NCBI GenBank assembly: GCA_021464415.1
Contig: CM038465.1
Coordinates: 20,057,839-20,121,838 of the forward strand
Source: Lonicera japonica
Lineage: Eukaryota; Streptophyta; Magnoliopsida; Dipsacales; Caprifoliaceae
Length of the DNA: 64,000 bases
Direction of reading: 5' to 3'
Shown: positions 12,001-22,979 of the stretch, piece by piece
Layout: every line of letters begins with the position of its first letter
Numbering within the stretch: the stretch's first letter is position 1
Translations under genes and position numbers: made by a program
Notes under the pieces: generated by a model
Database searches by the model: none
Told to the model about the DNA's origin: nothing
The model's input: only the letters and a program-made list of their open reading frames with translations

Positions 12001-15000
12001 TCTCCATTAGAGAATGATTCCCAAAGTCCACACTTACGTAGGAGCAATCGTGAAAGTATCCCACGTCGTCGTTTTTAGATTGAGGGGGCAGCTTTCATGT
12101 GTACTCCGCAAGATGTAGATGAGCCCAGAAATTATCAGGAGGCTATCACATCCCCTGCTTCGAATGAATGGAAAGTTGCAATGATTGATGAGATGGAGTC
12201 TATGAGGAAGAACAATGTCTGGGACTTGGTAGATCTTCCGCCGGGGCGAAAGACTATTGGAAACAAATGGATTCTAAAAGTCAAACGCAAGGCAGATGGT
12301 TCCAATGATAGGTATAAAGCTCGCCTTGTGGCAAAAGGCTACACCCAAAAGGAAGGCGTTGACTATGAGGAAACGTTCTCACCGGTAGTGAGGTTTGCCT
12401 CAATCCGTCTCATTTTAGCTATTGTCGCTCATATGGATTTAGAATTTTTTTCAGATGGACGTTAAAACTACATTTCTCAATGGAGAACTAGATGAGGAAA
12501 TCTATATGGATCAACCTGTTGGTTTTATAACTAGCGGGAAAGAGCGCAAAGTTTGCAAGCTCAAACGATCCATTTATGGGTTGAAGCAGTCATCTAGACA
12601 ATGGTACCTGAGATTTCATCGAGCCATTTCTTCAAATGGATTTACGATGATCGAGGAGGACCATTGTGTGTACGTTAAACGTTCTGGGAATAGTTTCTTG
12701 ATTCTCTCTTTGTATGTAGACGACATACTATTAGCTGGAAACAATAAGGAGATGGTTGTCGCCACACAAATATGGTTGTCTTCAAATTTTGAAATGAAAG
12801 ACATGGGAGAGGCAAGCTATGTGCTCGGAGTTAAGATCCTAAGAGATCGATCAAGGAAACTTCTTGGTTTGTCTCAAGAGACTTACATAAGAAATGTACT
12901 TGAGCGTTTTCAGATGCAAGCTTATAAACCCATAGACACTCCTGTTGAGAAGGGTAATACCTTAAGTCTGGCTATGTGTCCTAAGACTCCTGATGAGAAA
13001 GAAAAGATGGCTCGTGTTCCGTATGCTAACGCTGTTGGTAGCCTAATGTATGCAATGATGTGTACGCGGCCCGACATTTGCTATGCAGTTGGTCTTGTCA
13101 GTAGGTTCCAAGGGAACCAACCATTTTCTTCGTGACATGGTTGCGTAAAAGGAGGTGGTCTTTAAGCATATCTCTACTAGTCGCATGGTTGCGGACCCAT
13201 TGACTAAACCTATAATTAGAGATGTTTACCAGGCTCATGTTAGGAGTCTAGGGTTACGTAGGTTGTGATTATTTGCTTCCTGACCATAGAGGATATTTGA
13301 TGGCGTTGATATTATTATTAATAATTTTTTTGAAATTTGTTGCTCTTATGTTATTATTTTAATATAACTGCTAGCACACACATTACCCATGGTTGGGATA
13401 TCATGGTATGAGTATGTCAATAGGTATGGATCGACTCTCTCACACGAGTGATCGCCTTTGGCGCCTGGAAGGCGAGCAAAGATGAGACACGTCAAGCTTA
13501 TGGCGCTGTAATAGTGAGCTGAGCTGACATTGATTGAAGTGTCGACTTGGAAAGGGCCAAGATAAAGTCTTTCGAAGACTGAATATGGATACCCCACTAT
13601 CCATTTATAACCTATGAATAGCCGGATGCGAAATTTCATCTAGGCGCTGAAACGAGCGAGCAAGTAGATTTTTTGGGTTAGGGGCTTGACAGCGACTGGA
13701 CTAAGATCTGTACGGTGTTTGGTAGTGACATACGCTCTTTATTTAAAAGAGAGAACTCCACCGTAACATGTAAGTCATACTACATGTGCTTCGCGACCTA
13801 TATAAGGAAGTGAAAGAATGATCCCTGCTTCTTAACTGTGTGAGTCCTTGTGGATTGATACAATATGTATGATCCTCTGCTATTTTTGCCCTATGTGACT
13901 TTTGACTGTATCATGAAGAGGAAGTTCAGTGTATGCTACTTTGATGTGTGTATCCTATGGCTAAGACTGATGCAGCCTAAAGGGACATCGTTGGGAAAGC
14001 AATTGAATATAATCTAAGTGATATGAGGGCGAAAGGATGACTGTTTGGTAGCACGTTCAAGTTTTATGATCACTGGTACCAAGTTATGTCGCTTTCTGAG
14101 AATAGCGACGTAGCTGTGAGAATAAAACAGGAGAATTTTAAGCGTTGATCTGAGATGTGACTCCGAGGGATTGGAAATGCTTAATCTGAACGTGGCTAAA
14201 TAGGTCAGGGGTAGAACGAGACGCTATGGGGATGTTCTATGCTGGTTTTTTGGGAATTTGGCATAGTACTCCAAAATTTTTTCTTTTTAGGTGGCTCGCG
14301 GTCGCACAGCTCATTTACTAAGTATGAACGGGGAATCTAGAATGGTGCAAGGGAGAATGCGATTATTTGCCCACTATGTGCGAGTGGGAGATGTTGGTTT
14401 TTGGGCCTATTGGTTTAGTCCAATAGGGACACCCATAGTGGGCCTTAGGGTTTCAAAGCCCTTTTAATGCTAATGATATATATTTAGGTCTTTAGACCTA
14501 AATAAGAGATACAATACACAACACAATTAAGAGGCGGCCGTCATCTCTTCTCAAGCACATTCTAGGGTTCTTTGTAGAGAGTACTTGAAGCTGTGGGCAT
14601 AGTGGTAGTCGTTCGTGTAACGCTACACAACGCGAGTATCGTAAGGCCAATTTCACAAGATCCAATATTATTTCCGCTGTGCATACAGGTACGCATACTT
14701 GTATTAATTTTCCAACAGTGTATATATATATATATATTCCCAAAATCACCGGTAAATGCATCTAAACGTACATTCATCACTTTATGTCTCCCATATTTTT
14801 GTGCATGTGTGGTTCAAATTCATTTAGGCTATAACATTTGGGATAATTTTGAGCTACAAAGTATTTCTCGACGATTATATAGTCCAATTATAAAAAGAAG
14901 ACAGAAAAATCATACCTTTGTTTTTTTTTTTTTTTTTTTTAAGTAAATCAGGTTTTGAAGAGAAGCGGAATCGGTACCCTTTTACAACTTTCAATGTACT

Positions 15001-16513
15001 CTAACAAGTTGATTACATAGAAAGTATACCTTCCATCCTTTGGGAATTGAGAAGTCCCCGTAAGTAAAATTGCTTATAGCTTCTTTGAAATTTCCACTAG
15101 CAGGAGGCACAAGTCTCAAAACTTCATTTATGACGTTACGAGAATACTTCATCTTTTGCACGTCCGCCCAGCTCAACAACTCTTCTGTCCCTTTTGATTT
15201 CGCAATCTTGACTTGTTCTATTAACCAATATAAACATTTTTTTAAGAAAAATAAGACTTGAAAAATCTTAAAAGCAAGTGTATAAACTAGACCAAAAACT
15301 AAAAATTAGTCAAGTCAAGATATATATCAAGTCAAGATATATATATATAGATGCCCAAATATATATTTATTTATTTACATAAAATTTCCTATGCGGGCCG
15401 GATCTAATGGACAGAGACTTTCAGCAATGGTTTTTCGTCGCTAAAAGTATATCTCCAATGTATTTGCGGTGAAAAACTGTAGCTAGAAGTCCTGGTCCAT
15501 ACGGACCGATTTGTACGGAAAATGTACTCTGTTTATTTAATTTATAGAAATCTTCACTTACCTTCAAGGACTTTGGCATAGACATCAGGATGATCCGCAA
15601 GAAAATAGATGACAAAGGTCATTAGGGTGGATACAGTTTCATGGCTCGCAAACAATACAGCCAAGATCATGATAGGGATCTCTATCTCCTTTAGAAACTT
15701 GCCTTCCTCATCAGCCCATATAAGCATCTTTGATAAGAAGTCATGCGGACATTCCACATCTTTTTTCTCCAACAAATCGTTTCTCCTCTGCTTGATAATC
15801 GGCAAAAGCTCTTTTTTAATCAAATTCGCAGACTTTATAGCGCAATTAAAAGCCGTGCCTGGAAAATTTATGGGCACCGAATATAGCCCTTTGGTTACAT
15901 GCTTGAAATTGTCAGCAATCCTAGCGACGAGCCGAGGATCTTCAACACTCACGAATAGCTGACAAGCCAACGAGAAGGTCAAGTTTTGTGATAGAGGGAC
16001 AATTCTGACTTCTCTACTAGGAGTACTGCATTCTCTCTCGATGAAATTCCTTGCGGTATAATCCATCACAGATACGTAATTTTGGAGTGCTTCGGGCTTG
16101 ACAAATTGGGGAAAAATCTTGTGCAGTTTATTAGCAGTAATCAATTGGGATTTCATGGGGGAGCTAATAATTTTCAAAGAATTGGGTGGGAACCATGTAA
16201 CTGCGAGCTTGTTTTCGTTAGAGAACAAGAACTTGTTGCCTGAAGGGCCGCAAAAAACGGCCATTGTATGACCTCCGATAGACGTTTTAAATATCTCCGG
16301 GGAATATTTGTTCATTCTTTCATTGACGAATCTCTCGGGGTGACCAGCCCGGCCGGAGGAGAGGAATTGGAGTGTTTCTCCGATGACTGGCCATCCGGTT
16401 TTGCCCGGTGGAAGTTTTGTTTTGTTGCTTTTTTGTTTGTAGATGAAGAATAAAATGAGTAAGGAGGGTATAAAGAGGAGTGCCATATGAAGAGATGAGA
16501 GGAAGAGATCCAT
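9018..16513 (-). CDS. Cytochrome P450, CYP716 type (three exons)
   Basis: Haem-thiolate monooxygenase. CYP716 enzymes mostly oxidise triterpene scaffolds at the ER membrane; this copy's substrate is unknown. Exons on the minus strand are 16513-15562, 15217-15030 and 9317-9018. All junctions are GT..AG and join in frame to 479 aa, the usual family length. The N-terminus is a hydrophobic anchor followed by [13 protein letters not shown]. The I-helix region reads [10 protein letters not shown], with the usual acidic/Thr pair as E-T. The K-helix is ExxR (EVLR), the PERF-type motif is FDPSRF, and the haem loop is [11 protein letters not shown] with its Cys ligand. Intron 1 (344 bp) begins just after the I-helix. 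Intron 2 is about 5.7 kb only because a Copia element is inserted. I see no stop or frameshift, so the gene may still be expressed if the long intron splices. The subfamily is not resolved. Confidence 0.95.
9454..9779 (+). repeat. Copia 5' LTR
   Basis: Starts TGTTGG and ends CCAACA, giving a 6-bp inverted terminal repeat. It holds a small U3 dyad at 9468-9489 (CCTATTGG, 6-nt loop, CCAATAGG). It matches the 3' LTR at 324 of 326 positions; the two differences, in the 'ttgta-agag' and 'gaa-ctg' phrases, are both A in this copy and G in the other. Confidence 0.95.
9781..9791 (+). other. Copia primer-binding site (initiator-Met tRNA)
   Basis: TGGTATCAGAG, one base after the 5' LTR. It is complementary to the 3' end of plant initiator methionine tRNA, the usual Copia minus-strand primer. 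Confidence 0.9.
10020..10510 (+). repeat. Tandem array of a ~57-bp hairpin-forming unit in the Copia leader
   Basis: About seven units of 54-60 bp, each containing CTGTTTTTTGGAAAAACAG, an 8-bp stem with a 3-nt loop, followed by AT-rich spacer. Length changes are small indels in A/T runs. It lies between the primer site and the gag start. An apparent minus-strand ORF of 82 codons across it is an artefact of the repeat. Confidence 0.9.
10840..13268 (+). pseudogene. Copia gag-pol remnant (integrase and reverse transcriptase)
   Basis: The frame opens at 10840 with a gag N-terminus ([16 protein letters not shown]), meets a TAA at 10927, then jumps straight to the GAG-pre-integrase zinc region (WHARLGHIG...CEHC); the rest of gag and protease are deleted. 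The integrase core follows with HSDICGP and [12 protein letters not shown]. An in-frame TAG lies at 12076. The reverse transcriptase starts near 12110 and loses frame in a T run at about 12448. It continues from 12455 with the catalytic YVDD motif and ends at 13132. RNase H is almost wholly deleted: only its C-terminus ([14 protein letters not shown]...) remains, in another frame, up to 13268. Four kinds of lesion in an element with near-identical LTRs suggest the master copy was already defective. Confidence 0.9.
13269..14379 (+). other. Copia 3' non-coding region
   Basis: About 1.1 kb between the pol end and the polypurine tract, with no reading frame that resembles a protein. Such a long 3' region is more than Copia needs; its origin was not recognised. 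Confidence 0.6.
14380..14391 (+). other. Copia polypurine tract
   Basis: Purine-rich GAGTGGGAGA abuts the 3' LTR, the expected plus-strand primer position. Confidence 0.75.
14392..14717 (+). repeat. Copia 3' LTR
   Basis: 326 bp, TGTTGG...CCAACA, followed by the target duplication GTGTA. It differs from the 5' LTR at two bases. Confidence 0.95.
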
Positions 16514-16601
16514 TGTAGCTAGTTATATATGGTTCTTATTTTCTCTCTCTTTTCTTGTTTGAACATGAAGATGGTGTGCTATATATTAGGTTCAGATGTG
16601 T

Positions 16602-16612
16602 TATTTTATATA
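16602..16612 (-). promoter_or_regulatory. Putative TATA box of the CYP716 gene
   Basis: The minus strand reads TATATAAAATA about 90 bp upstream of the ATG. A start site about 30 bp downstream would leave a 5' UTR of roughly 60 nt, normal for a plant gene. Inferred from motif and spacing only. Confidence 0.55.
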
Positions 16613-19600
16613 GGCAAATGAAAAGAATGTTGAATATCCTAGTGTTAGACTACTGATATTATATTCTTTGATCGAGATCGATTGGTCCTGTAATATTGTA
16701 TATAAATCTAGCTGTTCAGTTCCATGAATTTATTTCTCTATATTAATTAGAGCATTTCCACTTTACCATACCCCTCTTCACACCAGAGAGACGTGAATGA
16801 GTAAAATGTGACTTGTATAACATAAAGAGACTACTAAATTTATCATTTCTTTAAATTTTAACCATAGAGATTTTGTTCACTTTTATGAGTCATCCGAGTG
16901 TGGTAGACTTGTATGAAAAATTGAAAAAAAAAAAAAAAAAACCCATACTAGTGTGGGAGCATTTTTTGCCACTTTCGTTGTTTGTAGCTTTGAAACTAGT
17001 AACCGATTAGAAAGTTTGGCTTTAATTTTTGCCATTTCCGTCGTGGATATGATGCTCTTATAAGGGAAGGAAACATCACACTATCAATTTATCAATGGCT
17101 CACATATGGTTACAATAAATAAGATAATTTTTGAGCCTTTTAGATGTGTTTTCAAAACATTAAATTAAATAAGTCAACAATTTTTTCTCTCTTGACTACT
17201 CGTGTATATATATATATATATCCATTGATCGAGATTGGGCCTGTTTGCTGTTTAGTTCCATGAATTTGTTCGTTAGTAATATACTCTCTCCTTTCTTAAA
17301 ATATTAGACTATTTTCTTGTCGAATGGCATGGTGAAACAAAAAAAATATGATATATATATATATATATTTTCTTACTTTCTATTTTGAGTTTAAATATTT
17401 TTTTCCTGAATTCCTCTTGTTTGTATTTGGGCATCTCTAATGTGTAATGTAAAAATTTGTTTCGGATAGGATAATAAATGTCGTTCAAACTATTAATTAT
17501 ACCATTTTACCTCTGATTTAGCACATAATTGTCACACCCAAAATTGTAAACCTAATAATTTAATTATAAATTACATTGCAGATGGTATAATACTTAATTT
17601 TTAAATGATAGTTTATCCAAATGATGGTATAATACTAAATCCCAAACACTTAAGTCGCTTATGCACTCGATCTGTCAACCTGATAGAGAAACCAAAAATA
17701 GTCAAGTTAAATCTATATTATAAAATATCATCTTTGACAAATTTTATGTTCAAAAAGTATACAAATTCAACAGTTAAAAATATACAAGTTCTGGTATAAA
17801 TTTGTTGTACACCATTGAATGAGTTTTACACACACATTAAGAAGTCAAATAAAAAATAAAACATTTACACCAACAATATACACACAATAAACCCTTACAC
17901 ATTTATAATTTTGTTAGTAATTTAAATGCATAACTTTAAATAAAAAATTTGAATTTTAATAAAATTTATAGATTTAAAATCTACTAATCAATATCAAGTA
18001 AACAAGATATATTGTGACCATATAATTATGTAAAAAAAATCAAGAAAAATTATTGAATAACATTTAAGGACGTAATTTATGTGTATTTGTACATTATGGT
18101 CATCTCAGTCTATGTGCTTACGGTACATCTATCTATGTGTTCACGATACATTAATTAAATTTTTTGGAGTATTTAATTTTTAAATCATTGTGATCGATGT
18201 AATTGGATTATTTTCACATCAAGCATTGATTTTAATTTTTTAAATAAATATTTTGTTAAGATTTGAATAACATCAAAAAAATGTGATTAAAAATGTCTCG
18301 AAAAAAAATTAAACAAGCCAATCAAATCAAGTTTATTTTCAATTTCTCTAGCATAAAAATTAAACATATGTTCCAATTGTTCAATATAGATTTCATTGCA
18401 CGCTCTTAGAGCATTCACAATAAAAAACTTTAGTAGGATACGTAGTTCAAACGATAGTATGATAAAAACAAACTTGATTTGTGGTATTTTAATGCCCTCG
18501 GAATATTAACGCTGCCATAAAATAAAATATGATGATTTCAATCCCAATCCTACAAAATTAAATGCTAGCTTGAATCCTAAAAATTAATTGACCAGAAAGA
18601 TTGACAATGATAGCTTACTGAACAGGCATTCTTGGGGGTTTATTGATAACAATAATGGCTGATTCCTACAAAAATAAATGACCACAATTATTTAAAAATG
18701 AAAGTTTAATTTATTAAGTTTATATTTTTAATTGATTTGATTTTGATGTTAAAAGTATTCATTTGTTATAATTGTTTGAGTTAAATTTAAGATTTATAAA
18801 TAGGACAGTCAACGAAAGTTCGCCGATCTTGTTAGATACACAGTATATATTTCAAGACCTAAAGAAAGTTGGTTATATGATTTGATACGAAATATATGTG
18901 ATGGTTGAGTGTTAAAATCGAAATAAAAAATCTTTTAAGTCAAATTTGTTTTTAAAATATTTTTACTAATTTTTATTGAAATTAGAGAAGTTATGTCGAC
19001 ATAAAATAATGAGAAAACTATTACTTTTTTCATGTTTAATATATTCTAAAAGTTACTTTTAAAATTTGAGTAGAATCGAAATTCAAACATATTTAATATG
19101 AAAAAATAAAAATAAAAAAAGATTTATTTTTGAAAAAAGAAATAAATATATATATATATATAAGAAAAGAAAACTTTGATTTTTAAAAGAAAATGGAAAA
19201 AGTCAAAATTTAAAAAGTCAAATATGCTTTTATTAATCCCACGTCACCCTTGTCATGATATTGGACCAAAACATTTAAAACCATACACGTGTAAAGGAAA
19301 TAAGAAAGGGTGGCGGCTTTTACACAAGCTGTCGCACCCCAAAATTTAGTGTGAATAAATAAATAATTACTAATTAAACTAAATTTTATTTAAATAATCA
19401 CCGACGCAACATCATAAAATAAAATTCATATGCCACTTAGCATCATAAAAATCATCTTAACATAAATACTTAACGTAAGTTCATAACTAAACTTCTGGAA
19501 ATTCAAACTGACGGTTCATCAACTTAATTAAAAAACTAGAAATTAGATAAAAAGTTTTATTATATATTAATTTTTATTAAAAATCTAATGAATAATATTT

Positions 19601-19734
19601 TTTTGAATGAATGGTCTATTTTTAATTGGTGATTAGTGTAAGAAGCTATTTTGTTTTATATTTTAAATAAATGTATTTGAATAAATTTAAATATCATTTA
19701 ATTAATAAAAACATGTTATATATTACCTAAATTA
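16613..19734. other. Intergenic, AT-rich; LTR-terminus-like motifs only
   Basis: No gene seen. TGTCACACCC at about 17531 and TGTCGCACCCC at about 19330 resemble the outer ends of the TGTNACACCCC-type LTRs further right, so old truncated LTR fragments may be present. Their other ends were not found. Several TA microsatellites occur. Confidence 0.4.
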
Positions 19735-20015
19735 CCCCCTTCTTATGAAATTTGTACAAAAAATATGGACTGCAAAGTTCATATTGCAATGAAATATGGA
19801 CTTCAAAGTTCATATTGTAGTGAAATATGGAGTGCAATATGAACTTTGCACCAGAAATATGGACTGCAAAATTTACATTGCAGTAAAATATGGACTGCAA
19901 TATGAACTTTGCACCAGAAATAAGGACTGCAAAGTTTATATTGCAGTAAAATATGGGCTCTAAAGTCATATTGCAGTGAAAAATGGACTGCAAGATTCAT
20001 ATTGTAGTCCATATT
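19735..20015. repeat. Degenerate tandem array of dyad units
   Basis: Units of about 33 bp built on TATGGACTGCAAAGTTCATATTGCAGT. They occur both directly and as reverse complements (for example 'tgcaatatgaactttgcacc' at about 19830-19858 and 19889-19915). The array could fold into long hairpins. The overlapping minus-strand ORFs of 88 and 69 codons are low-complexity products of it. Confidence 0.8.
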
Positions 20016-20142
20016 TTAATGCATATTAGTATTTTTTTTAGTTTATTTTAAGGGTTGAGATGTCATTTTATAATGAAAAAAAAGACACATGTCATATTAT
20101 CAATAAAATAAAAAATAGGCCCGTCATTTACAAAAAAAATAT

Positions 20143-20846
20143 TAGGGCCGGCAATATTTGACACGACACACTAACCCGACACGAACTCGACACGGAGTTA
20201 GCGGGTTTGGGTCAAGCGTAAACGGGTTCGGGTCAATTTCGGGTCAGATACGCTTAACCTGCAAACTAAACGGGTCGGGTTCGTGTTAACCCGCTAACTC
20301 GAAATTGACCCGCAATTAACGCGATTATTATTTTTATTTTCTTTTACAGCTATATATATATATTATTTTGCCATCTTTCTTGAATAATTATATTCTTATT
20401 TGGAATATTGGTAGTAGACGATAGTTATTATGTTTTTAATGATGGATAAAGTACTAATTTTTTATGTTTATGCTTCGGTGATGGAATGTTATATATTTTG
20501 ACTCTAGATTATTAATATTGAATTTTGGTATTGGGTGATACTTATTATTACTTATTAAAAGTTTAAAACTATTATAAAACAAGTTATTTTTTTTACATGA
20601 GATTTAATTGTCATTATAATCTTAAAAGGTTAATCGTGTTGTGTCGAGTTACAGATTTAACATGACCTATTTATTAAACGGGTTAGTCGGGTCGTGTCGT
20701 GTAACCTGTAAAATAAACAGGTCGTGTTCGAGTTAATATAAATGACACGATTAGTTAAACGGGTCGTGTTCGGGTTGACACTATTACTGTAATACTTGTG
20801 TGTTGACACGACCCGAACACGACACGAACCCGAATTGCCAGCCCTA
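20143..20846. mobile_element. Non-autonomous hAT transposon, 704 bp
   Basis: Termini TAGGGCCGGCAAT and ATTGCCAGCCCTA form an inverted repeat with one mismatch, flanked by a perfect 8-bp target duplication AAAAATAT (20135-20142 and 20847-20854), the hAT signature. Each end carries clustered subterminal repeats of the ACGGGTCGTGT/CGGGTCGGGTTCG type. The centre is AT-rich with no transposase. It must have been moved in trans. Confidence 0.93.
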
Positions 20847-20854
20847 AAAAATAT

Positions 20855-21262
20855 TCATTGGCTTTAGTGTGAAAATCTTTCTCTAATAAGACCTTTTTTT
20901 TAATTGTCCGACTAAAAAAAAAACTACAACTAAAGCAATTGAAATTAAAAGAACTTAGGATTTTTTTAGTTATTGCTTATTTTATCCTTACTTTATTTAT
21001 TTATTTATTTTTATTTATTTATTTTCTTTTAAGTTTAAAACTTAATTTCTTATTCTATTCTTTTCTATTTTACAAAATTTATTATCTTTTCTTTATTTTA
21101 TTTTTCTTTTCTTCTTTCCCCTTGTTGAAAGCTTAGCTAGAATAATAGAATTATCTCATTTCCTGTGGTTTGACCTTGAACTTCCAAGTTTATATATTAT
21201 AACTTGACGCATGCACTTGGGTGTATAAATTACGCGTTTCTTAGTGTAGTCAAGCAAGATTT
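20855..21262 (+). mobile_element. Probable 3' end of an Athila-type 5' LTR
   Basis: The stretch before the primer site at 21263 carries the phrases usual at Athila LTR ends ('acttgac-gcatgcacttggg', then 'agtgtagtcaagcaaga'). The 5' boundary is not visible and probably lies near the hAT element. A TTTA-rich low-complexity run fills 20980-21110. Confidence 0.45.
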
Positions 21263-21280
21263 TGGCGCCGTTGCCGGGAA
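21263..21280 (+). other. Athila-type primer-binding site
   Basis: TGGCGCCGTTGCCGGGAA matches the standard Athila/Tat primer site, complementary to the 3' end of tRNA-Asp, with a change near its end. Confidence 0.85.
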
Positions 21281-21359
21281 AGGTTGTCAGTTTTTATTCT
21301 AGTTTCCTTTCTTTCTTCTTTTGCTTCCTAGGATTCTATATTAGGTCTCTGCCTAGTAT

Positions 21360-22960
21360 ATGAAACCTTGGCTTCGTGGTCCAAATAACCGTAGCTCAAG
21401 TTATCCTCTGTATGAGTATTGTGTCATCCCTGACAAGTACAAGTCAGACGGCGAATCTTCTAAAGCATCCGAGTCTTCCACTTCAGCCAATTTAGTTCCT
21501 CTTTTTTTTTTGATTTTACAAATGGTACTATCCCGTGGGCATCTGAACACGTGATGGTCAATCATAACGTTGAAGAACAAGTAGAAGATGAGATGGCAGC
21601 AAATCTTGGAGCAAACAAAAAAGCTAACCAGGCAGTTGAAAATCTGAATCGCTTTTTACGTGAACTTCTACTTCTTGGTAGAAATGCTACTCCTTCTTGC
21701 ATTAATTTTCCAAATGATGCAAATAACTTTTATTTTCGAAATGGCATGATTCAACTTCTGCCCACTTATTATAGGTTTAAAAATGAACAAGCTTACATTC
21801 ACATTTGAGAATTTGAGGATCTCTGTGCCACCTTTAGTGACCAAAATTGTTCTGAAGACATAATTAAGTTGAAGCTATTTCCTTTCTCCCTAAAGGATAA
21901 AGCTAAAACTTGGTTTATCTCTCTACGCCCGAGATCCATTACTCATGGCAAGAACTCCAAGAACAATTTCTTAAGAAATTCTTTCCTCTTCATCTTACTT
22001 CCAACTCGAAGAAGGCAATTCAAAACTTCTCTCAGAAGGATGATGAAACCTACTTCCAGTGTTGGGAGCGCTTTAAAGAACTTCTTAATTCTTGTCCACA
22101 TCATGGCAATGAGAAGTGGAGAATCATTAGTTTCTTTTATGATGGTCTAATTCCCTCCACTCGGCAATTTGTTGAATCTATGTGTAATGGACAATTTTTG
22201 GGAAAGAGTTCCACTGATGCAGAGGCATACCTTGAATGACTTTCTGAAGTATCTCAAGAATGGGAGCCAAGTGCTAAAGCTAGTGCAACTAGAACTAAGG
22301 TCAAACCAGCTGGCGTGTATCAATTGAAAGATACTAATGATGTCAATGTGAAGTTAGCTACTATCTGTCGAAAGCTTGAATCTTTGGAATCAAAGAGAGG
22401 AGAACCAACTTCCAAACCATTTGTAGAGCAAGCCTGTGCCATTTGGATACTTTTGGTCATCTTACTGGTGATTGCCCAACCATTCCAACTCTAAGAGAAG
22501 TGTTGAACATTGATGTTAATACTGTTATGGCAATTGGCAAATCTAATTCTTATGGGGATTGCTACAATCCAAGTTGGAGAAACCATCCCAACCTCAGTTG
22601 GTCTGGTAACCATTACGAAGGGCCCCCCATGAAATCCACTCAACCATTTCAACAATCCCAGCCGCACTTCCAACCGCAACCACTTCAGCAATTATACTAG
22701 CAATCCCAACTTTTAATTAATTTTCAATCTCAACCACTGCAGCAGTATCAACAACCTCAAGGCACGAGTCCGAATTCTTATGTTCCACTACACAAGAAAC
22801 CCCTTAGGGAGAATTTACAAGGCATGTTCCAGCAGATGCTACAACTAATGAACTAGATGAAAGTTTTAATGGATAAGATTGCTAGTCAGAATGACCCAAT
22901 AAGTCATCATGCTATCATTGAGCAGTTCGAACAAATCTTCTCCTAACATAATGAATGGAA
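21360..22960 (+). pseudogene. Athila-type gag, broken
   Basis: Gag of an Athila-lineage Ty3 element in several frames. An N-terminal region runs from 21360, then 21551-21806. The conserved core follows: LKLFPFSLKDKAKTW at about 21869, shifting frame to WQELQEQFLKKFFP (21910-22239). The spacer continues past a TGA at 22237. A zinc-knuckle-like segment (CDTFGHLTGDCP) and a Gln/Pro-rich tail with SWRNHPNLSW lie at 22430-22960. At least three frameshifts or stops are present. No protease or pol follows; sequence of another element begins by about 22980. Confidence 0.85.
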
Positions 22961-22979
22961 TCACATTCAACATGACTGT

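Larger units (their letters stand above)
9454..14717 (+). mobile_element. Complete Copia retrotransposon (defective, young) in CYP716 intron 2
   Basis: A 5.26-kb element bounded by two 326-bp LTRs and a perfect 5-bp target-site duplication GTGTA (9449-9453 and 14718-14722). The LTRs differ at two positions only, so the insertion is recent. Inside are an initiator-Met primer site, a leader with a hairpin-forming tandem array, gag-pol remnants (10840-13268), a long 3' non-coding stretch (13269-14379) and a polypurine tract beside the 3' LTR. Gag is reduced to its first 29 codons, and protease and most of RNase H are absent, so it cannot encode its own transposition. It lies antisense to the host gene. 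The Copia lineage was not assigned. Confidence 0.95.

Noticed and set aside
19727..20012. Overlapping Cys/Phe-rich ORFs resembling a repeat protein
   Set aside because: Products of the ~33-bp tandem DNA array, open in more than one frame.
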